A stretch of DNA of 64,000 nt, from assembly GCF_014650895.1 (NCBI RefSeq), contig NZ_BMVV01000003.1, forward strand, positions 62,001-126,000. Direction: 5' to 3'. Below are positions 35,271 through 43,924 of this stretch, piece after piece. Each line of letters begins with the position of its first letter. Position 1 is the stretch's first letter. The notes under the pieces are model-generated. The model worked only from the letters and a program-made list of their open reading frames with translations, was not told where the DNA came from and did not search any database. This stretch comes from Streptomyces omiyaensis (GTDB lineage Bacteria > Actinomycetota > Actinomycetes > Streptomycetales > Streptomycetaceae). Both the position numbers and the translations under genes were made by a program.

Positions 35271-36136
35271 GCAGCACCATCGCGCCCGCTCCGCAGAAGC
35301 TGCGCACCCGCAAGAAGATCACCGCCGGTTCCGTCGCCAAGAACGTCTCGGCGCTCCTCATCGCGGCCGTGTTCATCTTCCCGGTCTACTGGATGTTCTC
35401 GTCCTCGCTGAAGCCGCAGCACGAGATCATGACGAAGGACCCGGTCTTCTTCTTCGAGCCGACCTTCGAGAACTACACGACCGCCACGGGCGTCGACCTG
35501 TTCTGGACCTACGTCCGCAACAGCCTCACGGTCACCGTCTGCGCGGTCCTCCTCGCCCTGCTGATCGCCCTCGCGGCGAGCTTCGCGCTCGCCCGGATCC
35601 GGTTCAAGGGCCGCAAGGGGATCCTGCTCGTCGTGATGATGGCGCAGATGGCCCCCTGGGAGGTCATGGTCATCGCGATGTACATGATCTCGCGCGACAA
35701 CGACATGCTGAACAGCATCCCGATGCTCACCGCGATCTACTTCGTGATGGTCCTCCCCTTCACCATCTGGACCCTGCGCGGCTTCATCGCCGCCGTCCCG
35801 GTGGAGCTGGAGGAGGCCGCCCAGATCGACGGCTGCACCCGCGGCCAGGCGTTCCGCAAGGTCATCTTCCCGCTGCTCGCCCCGGGCCTGATGTCGACCT
35901 CGATCTTCGGCTTCATCACCGCCTGGAACGAGTTCGCGATGATCCTCATGCTCAACAAGGAGCGGGAGTCGCAGACCCTGACCGTCTGGCTGACCCAGTT
36001 CCAGACCGCCTTCGGCAACGACTGGGGCGCCACCATGGCCGCCTCGACCCTCTTCGCACTCCCCGTGCTGATCGTCTTCATCTTCGTCCAGCGCAAGGCT
36101 GTCGGCGGCATGACCGCCGGCGCGGTGAAGGGATAA
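35267..36136 (+). CDS. dasC: ABC sugar transporter permease DasC
   Basis: This 289-residue MalG-type permease has six membrane segments and the EAA loop LEEAAQIDGCTRGQAFRKVI near residue 185. GTG at 35267 overlaps the dasB stop by four bases, so the two channel subunits are made together. No ATP-binding subunit is encoded nearby, consistent with Streptomyces use of the shared ATPase MsiK. Confidence 0.94.
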   Translation: MSSTIAPAPQKLRTRKKITAGSVAKNVSALLIAAVFIFPVYWMFSSSLKPQHEIMTKDPVFFFEPTFENYTTATGVDLFWTYVRNSLTVTVCAVLLALLIALAASFALARIRFKGRKGILLVVMMAQMAPWEVMVIAMYMISRDNDMLNSIPMLTAIYFVMVLPFTIWTLRGFIAAVPVELEEAAQIDGCTRGQAFRKVIFPLLAPGLMSTSIFGFITAWNEFAMILMLNKERESQTLTVWLTQFQTAFGNDWGATMAASTLFALPVLIVFIFVQRKAVGGMTAGAVKG

Positions 36137-36145
36137 CGGCGCCCC

Positions 36146-37672
36146 ATGACCACACTCGTACGCGGCTCGGACACCCTGACCCGTGACGCGCTCACGGTCC
36201 TCCAGCCCGGCTTCGTCGGCACCACCGCTCCCGACTGGCTGCTCCGCCGGATCGGCGAGGGCCTGTCGTCCGTCGGCCTCTTCGGCCGGAACGTCGAGAG
36301 CCCCGGACAGCTCGCCCGCCTCACCGCCCAGCTCCGCGCCGAGCGCGAGGACGTCCTCGTCGCCATCGACGAGGAGGGCGGCGACGTCACCCGCCTGGAG
36401 GTCAACGAGGGCTCGTCCTTCCCGGGCAACTACGCCCTGGGCCGGGTCGACGACGTCGAGCTGACCCGGGCCGTCGCCCGCGAGCTCGGCCGCCGGCTCG
36501 TCGCCTGCGGCATCGACCTCAACTGGGCCCCCTCGGCCGACGTGAACTCCAACGCCGAGAACCCGGTCATCGGCGTCCGCTCCTTCGGACCGGACCCGGA
36601 CCTGGTCGCCCGGCACACCGTGGCGTACGTCGACGGCCTCCAGGCCGTCGGGGTCGCGGCGTGCACCAAGCACTTCCCCGGACACGGCGACACCAACGTC
36701 GACTCGCACGACGCGCTGCCCCGGATCGATGTGGACCTCGCCACACTGCACACCCGTGAGCTGGTGCCTTTCCGCGCGGCCGTCGCCGCGGGTACCAAAG
36801 CGGTCATGAGTGCGCATATTCTGCTCTCCGCGCTCGACGCCGAACGTCCGGCCACCCTGAGCCCGCAGATCCTCACCGGTCTGCTCCGCCAGGAGCTGGG
36901 CTTCGACGGGCTGATCGTCACCGACGGCATGGAGATGCAGGCCGTCGCGGCGACGTACGGCATCGAGCGCGGATCCGTCCTCGCGATCGCCGCGGGCGCC
37001 GACGCCATCTGCGTCGGCGGCGGGCTGTGCGACGAGGACACCGTACTGCGGCTGCGCGACGCGCTGGTCGGAGCGGTACGGACCGGTGAACTGTCCGAGG
37101 AGCGGCTGGCCGACGCCGCGGCGCGCGTGCGCGCCCTGGCGGCCTGGACCCAGGCGCACCGGGCGAGGGGGGCTGGGTCGGTGCCGGGCGCGGCAGTGCA
37201 GGAGGGGACCGCGCCCGGCGCCGACATCGGACTCGTGGCGGCCCGCCGCGCCCTGCGGATCACCAAGGGGGACGGGCTCTACACCCCCGTGTCGAGCGCT
37301 CCCTTCGTCGCCTCCTTCACCCCGGTGGCCAACTTCGCCGTCGGCGACGAGACCCCGTGGGGCGTCGCCGCCGAGCTGGCCCGGCTCCTGCCGGGCACCG
37401 GGGCCGGCTCCTTCGGCGCCGACGCCACCGTCGACTCCGTGCTCGCGGAGGCGGGGGAGCGGCGGATCGTCGCGGTCGTCCGCGACCTCCACCGGCACCC
37501 GTGGATGACCGCGGCCCTGGACGGCCTGGTCGCCGCCCGCCCGGACACCGTGGTCGTCGAGATGGGCCTCAACGAGGCGGAGCCGCGCGGTGCCCTGCAC
37601 ATCGCCACGCACGGCGCCGCCCGGGTCTGCGGCCGCGCCGCGGCGGAGGCCGTGGTCGGCACCGGCGCCTGA
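36146..37672 (+). CDS. dasD: Beta-N-acetylglucosaminidase, GH3 family (DasD/NagZ-type)
   Basis: The 508-residue protein hydrolyses terminal GlcNAc, converting imported chitobiose to GlcNAc. The GH3 NagZ signature KHFPGHGDTNVDSHDALPRI (about residues 173-192) supplies the Asp/His general acid dyad. The nucleophile aspartate is in GLIVTDGMEMQAVA near residue 260. No signal peptide is present, so it acts in the cytoplasm on imported chitobiose. A C-terminal domain of about 150 residues extends beyond the minimal NagZ barrel. It starts 9 bases after dasC and is followed by a strong terminator. Confidence 0.93.
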   Translation: MTTLVRGSDTLTRDALTVLQPGFVGTTAPDWLLRRIGEGLSSVGLFGRNVESPGQLARLTAQLRAEREDVLVAIDEEGGDVTRLEVNEGSSFPGNYALGRVDDVELTRAVARELGRRLVACGIDLNWAPSADVNSNAENPVIGVRSFGPDPDLVARHTVAYVDGLQAVGVAACTKHFPGHGDTNVDSHDALPRIDVDLATLHTRELVPFRAAVAAGTKAVMSAHILLSALDAERPATLSPQILTGLLRQELGFDGLIVTDGMEMQAVAATYGIERGSVLAIAAGADAICVGGGLCDEDTVLRLRDALVGAVRTGELSEERLADAAARVRALAAWTQAHRARGAGSVPGAAVQEGTAPGADIGLVAARRALRITKGDGLYTPVSSAPFVASFTPVANFAVGDETPWGVAAELARLLPGTGAGSFGADATVDSVLAEAGERRIVAVVRDLHRHPWMTAALDGLVAARPDTVVVEMGLNEAEPRGALHIATHGAARVCGRAAAEAVVGTGA

Positions 37673-37692
37673 CGCCGGTACGGGCGGTACGC

Positions 37693-37732
37693 GAAGGGGC
37701 CCGGCACCTGGGATCAGGTGCCGGGCCCCTTC
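37693..37732. terminator. Bidirectional terminator between dasD and nagB
   Basis: A perfect 18-bp inverted repeat (37693-37710 with 37715-37732) with a GGAT loop stands between converging genes. It is 20 bases after each stop codon. Confidence 0.92.
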
Positions 37733-37751
37733 CGCGCGTCCCCGAGGGGGA

Positions 37752-38537
37752 TCAGATGCCCTGCCAGGAGGGCTTGCTCGCGTAGGTCTGGCGGAAGTAG
37801 TCGGCGAGCTTCAGCTTGGAGGCGGCGGCCTCGTCCACGACCACGGTGGCGTGCGGGTGGAGCTGGAGCGCGGAGGCCGGCACGAGCGCGGCGACGGGGC
37901 CCTCGACGGTCTGCGCGACGGCCTCGGCCTTGCCCTCGCCGGTGGCGAGCAGCACCAGGTGGCGGGCCTCCAGGATGGTGCCGATGCCCTGGGTGATCAC
38001 GTGGTGCGGGACCTGGTCGATGTCGTTGTCGAAGAAGCGCGCGTTGTCCACCCGGGTCTGCTCGGTGAGCGTCTTGATCCGGGTGCGGGAGGCGAGCGAG
38101 GAGCACGGCTCGTTGAAGCCGATGTGCCCGTCGGTGCCGATGCCGAGGATCTGGAGGTCCACGCCGCCGGCGTCGACCAGCGCCTTGTCGTACGCCTCGC
38201 AGGCCGCCTGGACGTCCTCGGCGGAGCCGTCGGGGCCCATGAAGTGGTCCGCGGGGAGCCCGAGCGGCTCCACGACCTGGCGCAGGACGGTCGAGCGGTA
38301 CGACTCCGGGTGCCCGGCGGGAAGGCCCACGTACTCGTCCAGCTGGGCGATGCGCGCCCGGGAGGCGTCCACGGAGCCGGCCCGCACCCGGTCGATCAGG
38401 GCGTCGTAGATCGGGATCGGGGTCGAGCCCGTGGCCACGCCGAGCAGCGCGTCGGGCTTGCGGCGCAGGAGGCCGGCGATGCCGTCCGCGATGAGCTCTC
38501 CGCCCGCCTTGGCGTCCTTGACGATGACAACTTCCAC
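37752..38537 (-). CDS. nagB: Glucosamine-6-phosphate deaminase
   Basis: NagB converts GlcN-6-P to fructose-6-P and ammonia, the last step of GlcNAc catabolism and the step that consumes DasR's effector. The 261-residue protein shows LLGVATGSTPIPIYDAL (about residue 31), ARIAQLDEYVGLPAGHPESY with the catalytic Asp, and GIGTDGHIGFNEP (about residue 130). GTG at 38537 (VEVVIVKDAKAGGEL) matches the family start. A DasR operator lies 41 bases upstream. Together with dasD and dasABC this completes chitobiose use from uptake to glycolysis. Confidence 0.95.
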   Translation of the reverse strand: MEVVIVKDAKAGGELIADGIAGLLRRKPDALLGVATGSTPIPIYDALIDRVRAGSVDASRARIAQLDEYVGLPAGHPESYRSTVLRQVVEPLGLPADHFMGPDGSAEDVQAACEAYDKALVDAGGVDLQILGIGTDGHIGFNEPCSSLASRTRIKTLTEQTRVDNARFFDNDIDQVPHHVITQGIGTILEARHLVLLATGEGKAEAVAQTVEGPVAALVPASALQLHPHATVVVDEAAASKLKLADYFRQTYASKPSWQGI

Positions 38538-38577
38538 GCTGTGCCTGCCGATCTGGTGAGGGGCTGGGGAGGGGCCA

Positions 38578-38593
38578 TGTGGTATAGACCAAT
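38578..38593. promoter_or_regulatory. DasR operator (dre) upstream of nagB
   Basis: TGTGGTATAGACCAAT matches the DasR element and lies 41 bases before the nagB GTG, in a promoter position. Confidence 0.87.
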
Positions 38594-38725
38594 CAAAGTC
38601 CAAATCTAGCAGAATGAGGCCCGTCTCCTCATGCCGTTCCGCACCCCGGACGGCCCGCGCCCGCCGGTCCCTCTCCATGGTCGGCCGCCCCCGTACCACC
38701 GGCCACTCGGCCCGGCCCCCTCCGC

Positions 38726-39475
38726 TCAGGTCAGCGAGCCCCCCGTGGCGTCGATCCAGGCCCCCGTCACCCAGCGCGCGTCGTCCGAGACGAGGAAGGC
38801 CACCACGTCGGCTATGTCGGCCGTGCCCCCGATCCCGCCCAGGGCCGAGTACCCCGCGGCCCGCGCGCGGGCCTGCTCGTCGCCCTCCAGCCAGGCCGTG
38901 TTGTCCGTGGCCACGATCCCGGGCGCCACCGAGTTGACCGTGATCCCGCGCGGACCCAGCAGCTTCGACAGGTCGCGGCTGAAGACGTCCAGGGCGGCCT
39001 TCGACATCGAGTAGGCGATCAGGTCCGGCATCAGCGCCGTCCGGCTCAGCCCCGTCGACACGTTGACGATCCGGCCCCCGTCCCGCAGTCGCTCCGCCCC
39101 CAGTCGCGCGAGGAAGAACGGCGCCTTCGTGTTCACCGCGAAGATCCGCTCGAACTCCTCCTCGCCGATCCCCGTGAAGGGGCTCGACGCGCCGATCCCC
39201 GCGTTGTTCACCAGGATGTCCAGCCCGTCCGCCCGTGCGTCGAAGGCCGCCCACAGCGCCGCCGCGTCCCCCGGCACCCCCAGCTCCTGTCCGATCGCGA
39301 ACGCCTCACCGCCCGCGGCCTCGATCGCCGCGACGGTCTCCTCCGCCGCCGCCCCGTTCGTCCCGTAGTGCACCGCGACCCGCGCGCCGTCCCGGCCCAG
39401 CCGCTCGGCGATCCCCCGTCCGATGCCCCGGCTCGCGCCCGTCACCAGTGCCGTCTTCCCCGTGAGCACGCCCAT
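38726..39475 (-). CDS. Short-chain dehydrogenase/reductase
   Basis: The 249-residue classical SDR has the cofactor motif TGASRGIGRGIAERL (residues 10-24) and NNAGIGASS. The catalytic Ser is in VNVSTGLSR, and Tyr-x3-Lys is in AYSMSKAALDVFSRDL. An Ala-Val-His-Tyr-Gly segment after the first strand suggests NADP preference. ATG at 39475 (MGVLTGKTALVTGAS) is preferred over one five codons upstream. It diverges from a TetR gene across 81 bases and is the probable target of that regulator. The substrate is unknown. Confidence 0.9.
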   Translation of the reverse strand: MGVLTGKTALVTGASRGIGRGIAERLGRDGARVAVHYGTNGAAAEETVAAIEAAGGEAFAIGQELGVPGDAAALWAAFDARADGLDILVNNAGIGASSPFTGIGEEEFERIFAVNTKAPFFLARLGAERLRDGGRIVNVSTGLSRTALMPDLIAYSMSKAALDVFSRDLSKLLGPRGITVNSVAPGIVATDNTAWLEGDEQARARAAGYSALGGIGGTADIADVVAFLVSDDARWVTGAWIDATGGSLT

Positions 39476-39556
39476 GGTGACGCCCCCCATTCCCTAGTGG
39501 TCGTTACAGAAAGACCGTACCCCACGATCCGTAACGCGCGCTATAGAATTCACCCC

Positions 39557-40153
39557 ATGGCGACGAAACAGCGCGGCCGCCCCCGCTCCTTCGACCGGCC
39601 CACGGCCCTGGAGCAGGCGACGATGGCCTTCTGGGAGCGGGGCTACGAGACCACCTCCGTCTCCGATCTGACGCGGGTCATGGGCATCAGCGCCCCGAGC
39701 CTCTACGCGGCCTTCGGCGACAAGCGGACGCTCTTCGAGGAGGTCGTGGCGGAGTACGTGCTCTCGCACGGCGCCTTCGGCGTCCGCGCCTTCCTGGAGG
39801 AGCCGACGGCCCGCGCCGGCGTCGCGCGGATGCTCCGCGAGGCCGCCCTCCACTACACGGAGCCCGGGCACCCCCGCGGCTGCCTGGTGATCTCGGCGGC
39901 GGTCAACTGCTCCACCCCCGAGGTGGAGGAGGCCCTGCGCGCCCGGCGGAACGCCAACCTGGCCTCCATCGAGGACCGGATCCGCCGGGACGTGGAGTCC
40001 GGCGAGCTGCCCGCCGCCACCGACCCCCGCGTGCTGGCCCGTCTCGGCGGAGCCGTGCTCCAGGGCATGTCCCAGCAGGCCCGCGACGGGGCGACGGCCG
40101 AGGAGCTGGCGGCGGTGGCGGAGGCGGCGATGCTCGCCTGGCCGCCGGCCTGA
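39557..40153 (+). CDS. TetR-family transcriptional regulator
   Basis: The 198-residue repressor has an N-terminal HTH (TTSVSDLTRVMGISAPSLYA, AAFGDKRTLFEEVVAEYV) following the RGRPRSFD arm. The C-terminal domain belongs to the type often called TetR_C with a GCL motif (RGCLVISAAVN). It diverges from the SDR gene. An inverted repeat CGTTAC (39502-39507) / GTAACG (39531-39536) in the shared 81-base promoter region is a plausible operator. Confidence 0.88.
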   Translation: MATKQRGRPRSFDRPTALEQATMAFWERGYETTSVSDLTRVMGISAPSLYAAFGDKRTLFEEVVAEYVLSHGAFGVRAFLEEPTARAGVARMLREAALHYTEPGHPRGCLVISAAVNCSTPEVEEALRARRNANLASIEDRIRRDVESGELPAATDPRVLARLGGAVLQGMSQQARDGATAEELAAVAEAAMLAWPPA

Positions 40154-40556
40154 TCGCGGGACCCGTGCCCGCCCGGGGGAAGGGCCCCGCAGGGGGAGTG
40201 CGGGCCGGTCCCCGGAGGGGGGCGCGGAACGGCCCGGAAACGACCGCGGGCCGCGGCGCCCGGCGGGACCCTCAACCCGCCCGGCACCGCAGCCCGGGTG
40301 TGCCCGGCCGGGGGTGTGCGGACCCTCGGCCGTGAAGGGAGGTCTCGGCGCAGTCAGGGCAGAGAGCGCCGGGTACCTCGTCCATCCTCCTGTGCGGGGA
40401 GGATGGAGGCTGTGTGGAGTTCGATGCGTTCATTGTGGACTAGACCATTCTTGTCTGTCCATCCACCTGAACGCGGTGTTTCCGGGCCCATCCTCCAACA
40501 CGCAGCCCTGGAGATCCAGGTTCACCAGCCGTTAATTCCGCGGGTACGCTCGCACC
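40154..40556. other. Gene-free region ahead of the PdtaS-like kinase
   Basis: About 400 bases with no supported gene. The first 150 bases are extremely GC-rich. The final 120 bases turn more AT-rich and hold a DasR-like site (40434-40449). They presumably also hold the kinase promoter. Confidence 0.6.
40434..40449. promoter_or_regulatory. DasR-like operator (dre) upstream of the histidine kinase
   Basis: TGTGGACTAGACCATT shares the GG...CTAGACCA core with the DasR consensus. It lies 107 bases before the kinase GTG and 281 bases after the TetR stop. Binding is inferred from sequence only. Confidence 0.58.
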
Positions 40557-42032
40557 GTGCCCTCCATGAACGACCTCGTCCGCCAGCACACCGCCCTGAG
40601 CGACTCCGACCTGGAGTGGCTCCACCTGCTGGTGTCGGAGTGGCAGCTGCTCTCCGACCTCTCCTTCGCCGACCTCGTGCTGTGGGTCCCCACCCTCGAC
40701 GGCACCCGGTACGTCTCGGTCGCCCAGATGCGGCCCAACACGGGCCCCACCTCCTACCAGGACGACATGGTCGGCCACCTGGTCCCGCGCGGCCGCCGCC
40801 CGCTCCTGGACGCCGCCCTCGACGAGGGACGGATCGTGCGCGAGGGCGACCCCGAGTGGCGCGAGGAGGTCCCGGTGCGGGTCGAGTCCATCCCCGTCCG
40901 CCGGGAGGGCCGCGTCCTCGGCGTGATCGCCCGCAACACCAACCTGCTGACCGTCCGCACCCCCTCCCGGCTGGAGCTCACCTACCTCCAGTCGGCCTCC
41001 GACCTCGCCCAGATGATCGCGGCCGGCACCTTCCCCTACCCCGGCGAGCAGTCCGACATGGACTCGCTGCCGCGGGCCGGCGACGGTCTGGTCCGTCTGG
41101 ACGCCGACGGCATGGTCCAGTACGCCTCGCCCAACGCCCTCTCCGCCTACCACCGGCTCGGCCTCGCCGCCGACCTGGTCGGCCAGCACCTCGGCCAGAT
41201 CACCGCCGACCTGGCCCCCTCCCGCGGGCCCGTCGACGAGGCCCTGGTCAAGCTGGCCTCCGGCTACGCCCCCCGGAACTTCGAGGTGGAGGGCAGCGGC
41301 GGGGTCATCCAGCTGCGGGCCATCCCGCTCAAGCCCAAGGGCACCCGGATCGGCTCCCTGGTCCTGCTCCGCGACGTCACCGAACTGCGTCGCCGGGAGC
41401 GCGAGTTGATCACCAAGGACGCCACCATCCGGGAGATCCACCACCGGGTGAAGAACAACCTCCAGACGGTGGCCGCCCTGTTGCGGCTCCAGTCCCGCCG
41501 GATGGACTCCGTGCGGGGCCGCGAGGCGCTCAACGAGGCGGTCCGGCGCGTCGGTTCGATCGCCATCGTCCACGAGACGCTGTCCCAGAACCTGGACGAG
41601 CGGGTCGAGTTCGACGAGATCGCCGACCGGGTCATCGCGATGGTCGCCGAGATCTCCCCGGGCAAGGTGACCTGCCGGCGCAACGGCCGCTTCGGCATCC
41701 TGGACGCGGAGGTGGCCACCCCGCTCTCCATGGTCCTCACGGAGATCCTGCAGAACGCCCTGGAGCACGCCTTCGCCCCCGGCGAGCACGGCACGGTCGA
41801 GGTCAGCGCGGTCCGCGGCGAACCCCGCCCGGACGCCCGGCTCCTCATCACCGTCCGGGACGACGGCCGCGGCCTGCCCGAGGGCTTCGACCCGCAGAAG
41901 GCCGGCAACCTGGGGCTCCAGATCGTACGGACCCTGGTGGAAGGGGAGTTGGGCGGCACCTTCGACATGCGGCCCGGCAGCGAGCGCGGCACCAAGGTGG
42001 TCCTGGACATCCCGGTGCGCCCGCAGAAGTGA
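40557..42032 (+). CDS. PdtaS-type sensor histidine kinase (GAF-PAS-HisKA_2-HATPase)
   Basis: The 491-residue soluble kinase has an N-terminal GAF-like domain (residues 1-150), a PAS domain (about 165-280) and a HisKA_2 dimerisation helix. The phospho-acceptor His is in TIREIHHRVKNNLQTVAALL (about residue 297). An HATPase domain follows, with TEILQNALEHAF and VRDDGRGLPEGF. This layout is that of mycobacterial PdtaS, which phosphorylates an ANTAR antiterminator (PdtaR). Proximity to a WhiB gene is also shared with mycobacteria. No response regulator is encoded nearby. The start is GTG at 40557. Confidence 0.88.
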   Translation: MPSMNDLVRQHTALSDSDLEWLHLLVSEWQLLSDLSFADLVLWVPTLDGTRYVSVAQMRPNTGPTSYQDDMVGHLVPRGRRPLLDAALDEGRIVREGDPEWREEVPVRVESIPVRREGRVLGVIARNTNLLTVRTPSRLELTYLQSASDLAQMIAAGTFPYPGEQSDMDSLPRAGDGLVRLDADGMVQYASPNALSAYHRLGLAADLVGQHLGQITADLAPSRGPVDEALVKLASGYAPRNFEVEGSGGVIQLRAIPLKPKGTRIGSLVLLRDVTELRRRERELITKDATIREIHHRVKNNLQTVAALLRLQSRRMDSVRGREALNEAVRRVGSIAIVHETLSQNLDERVEFDEIADRVIAMVAEISPGKVTCRRNGRFGILDAEVATPLSMVLTEILQNALEHAFAPGEHGTVEVSAVRGEPRPDARLLITVRDDGRGLPEGFDPQKAGNLGLQIVRTLVEGELGGTFDMRPGSERGTKVVLDIPVRPQK

Positions 42033-42070
42033 CCTCGCGTCACCGCCCGCGGGCGGTGACGCACAGCAGC

Positions 42071-42103
42071 GAGCCCCGGACCGAAGGGATCGGTCCGGGG
42101 CTC
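42071..42103. terminator. Terminator between the histidine kinase and wblE
   Basis: A perfect 13-bp inverted repeat (42071-42083 with 42091-42103) with a 7-base loop lies 38 bases after the kinase stop, between converging genes. Confidence 0.85.
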
Positions 42104-42202
42104 GAATGCTGTGGAGTACTGCTTACTTCTGCGCGCTGCGGCTCGGGGGCGGTGAATGCGTACACGGTGTACGCGCCGCGTGCCTCAGGCTGTGCAGGTG
42201 GC

Positions 42203-42460
42203 TCAGGCGCTGGCGTTGCGCGCCCGGTTGCGGGCGGCGCGGCGCTTCATCGCACGACGCTCGTCCTCGCTGAGGCCACCCCAGACGCCGGAGTCCTGGC
42301 CGGACTCGAGCGCCCACTGCAGGCACTGCTCCATGACGGGGCAGCGGCGGCAGACGGCCTTGGCTTCCTCGATCTGCAGCAGCGCAGGACCGGTGTTGCC
42401 GATGGGGAAGAACAGCTCGGGGTCTTCCTCACGACAAACGGCGTTGTGACGCCAGTCCAT
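42203..42460 (-). CDS. wblE: WhiB-family iron-sulfur regulator WblE
   Basis: The 85-residue WhiB-like protein has four conserved cysteines that bind a [4Fe-4S] cluster: Cys9 (HNAVCREED), then Cys37 and Cys40 in AVCRRCPVMEQC, and Cys46. The signature turn SGVWGGLSEDERR and a basic DNA-binding tail (KRRAARNRARNASA) follow. Its size and position beside a PdtaS-like kinase match WblE, the Streptomyces counterpart of mycobacterial WhiB1. An NO- or O2-sensing role is family knowledge. It has a long AT-richer leader upstream. Confidence 0.94.
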   Translation of the reverse strand: MDWRHNAVCREEDPELFFPIGNTGPALLQIEEAKAVCRRCPVMEQCLQWALESGQDSGVWGGLSEDERRAMKRRAARNRARNASA

Positions 42461-42778
42461 GGCTGCTACCTCTCTTGGTTATTACGTGCAAGTTGCTTGT
42501 GAATGTGAACGCTTTCACGAATCCCTCAACAAGTGAAGGGCCGACTGCCGGATGAACCGGTGTGGTCCTGGGTTTGAGGAGGGGTTCTGGCTCTCAGTGG
42601 AGGCCGGTCTTGCGGGCCGTCCCGATCGCCAAGAAGAGACTCGCAAACCTCGGCAGCGGATACAACCCCTTCCGGAAAGTTTTTTTTGATTCCTCGGTGT
42701 CGGCTAGGTCACAGCCGTACTTCTAAGGGGTGGATGCGCGCCTAAACGTTCGAGTGCAAGGACTTTCGGCCCTTCCAC
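42461..42778. other. Promoter and leader region of wblE
   Basis: About 320 bases without a gene. It is much less GC-rich than the neighbours and includes a T8 run at 42680-42687. A dyad GTGAA-CGC-TTTCAC lies at about 42506-42520, 45-60 bases upstream of the wblE ATG. A CGGCT...AGCCG hairpin lies at 42701-42717. Strong multi-factor control of wblE is likely; no factor can be named. Confidence 0.6.
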
Positions 42779-43747
42779 TCACACAATCACACGCAGTGCA
42801 TGGCGTACGCCTGTGAACGTCACGCTCGTACGCAGTCCCAGGTGGTCTCCGTCCATCTGGAGAGGGAGGGGCACCTTCGAATGCAAGGTGAAGTCGGTGA
42901 GGTCGTGCAGGGTCACGGCGTGCTTGCCGCGAGGGCCCCGTTCGGGGCTGGAAGTGAGCAGCTGAGTGGCGTACCGGGCCACCGCCGGAGTGGAGAGCCG
43001 GCTCAGTCCGAGCACGTCGAGCGCGGTCTCGAAGGACGCCTCCGGGGACGCGTACACCGGACGATTGCCCAGGTAGGTCCAGGGGGAGGTGTTGCAGATT
43101 ATGGAGAGGACCAGGTCCTCGACCGGCTCCGCGCCGGGCCGCTCCAGGGTGATCGTCCCGTGCCGGCGGTTCGGCTCCTCCAGGAACTGGCGGAACACCT
43201 GGCGCAGATAGAGCGCGTGCGTGGACCGCTTCCCGCGCTCGCGCTGCTGTTCGACCCGGCCGATCACGCTGGCGTCGAAGCCGAGCCCGGCGCAGAAGGT
43301 GAACCAGCGGGCCGGCACCTCCTCGTCCGCGGTGCCCGGCGTCCCCGACGCGAGCCCGAGGCTCACCGTCCGGCCGCTCTGCTCCCGCAGCGCGTCCAGC
43401 AGGGCCCCGGTCGCCTCCACGGCGTCGTTCGGCAGCCCCAGCGCGCGGGCGAAGACGTTGGTCGAGCCGCCCGGCACCACCGCGAGGGCCGGCAGCCGGT
43501 CCGGATCGGGCCCGCCGTGCAGCAGGCCGTTCACGACCTCGTTGACCGTGCCGTCGCCGCCGAGGGCCACGACCAGGTCGGTCTCGCCCGACTCGGCCGC
43601 CCTCCGGGCGAGGTCCCGCGCGTGCCCCCGGTACTCGGTGCTGACGGCCTCCAGCTTCATCTCGCTCGCCAGCGCGTGGATCAGCACGTCACGGGTGCGG
43701 GCACTGGTGGTGGTGGCTGCCGGGTTGACCACGAGAAGTGCGCGCAT
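42779..43747 (-). CDS. Diacylglycerol/sphingosine-kinase-family lipid kinase
   Basis: This 322-residue protein of the DAGK catalytic family starts RALLVVNPAATTTSARTRDV. It has the nucleotide-binding signature VVALGGDGTVNEVVNGLL (about residues 58-75) followed by VVPGGSTNVFARALG. The C-terminal beta-sandwich ends MDGDHLGLRTSVTF. It probably phosphorylates diacylglycerol or another lipid at the membrane, feeding phospholipid turnover. The stop lies 319 bases upstream of the wblE start on the same strand. Confidence 0.9.
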   Translation of the reverse strand: MRALLVVNPAATTTSARTRDVLIHALASEMKLEAVSTEYRGHARDLARRAAESGETDLVVALGGDGTVNEVVNGLLHGGPDPDRLPALAVVPGGSTNVFARALGLPNDAVEATGALLDALREQSGRTVSLGLASGTPGTADEEVPARWFTFCAGLGFDASVIGRVEQQRERGKRSTHALYLRQVFRQFLEEPNRRHGTITLERPGAEPVEDLVLSIICNTSPWTYLGNRPVYASPEASFETALDVLGLSRLSTPAVARYATQLLTSSPERGPRGKHAVTLHDLTDFTLHSKVPLPLQMDGDHLGLRTSVTFTGVRHALRVIV

Positions 43748-43924
43748 GACCGCCAGCGTACCTACCCGGCGGTACCGATCCCAGTCCCGCCCGTTCCGCG
43801 GACACCGCCCCGCGGGCCCCCGCGCCGGTCCGGCCCGGGGCCGCGCCGAGGAGCGCCCGGGCCCCGGCGCGCGGCACCGGGTCCCCGCCCCGGCTCCCCG
43901 GGGCGCCCCGTTACGCTGCCCTCC

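Noticed and set aside
42679..42717. A terminator with T-run between the lipid kinase and wblE
   Set aside because: The T8 run and the nearby CGGCT/AGCCG stem are in the wrong order for the leftward transcript, where the run reads as A's after the stem.
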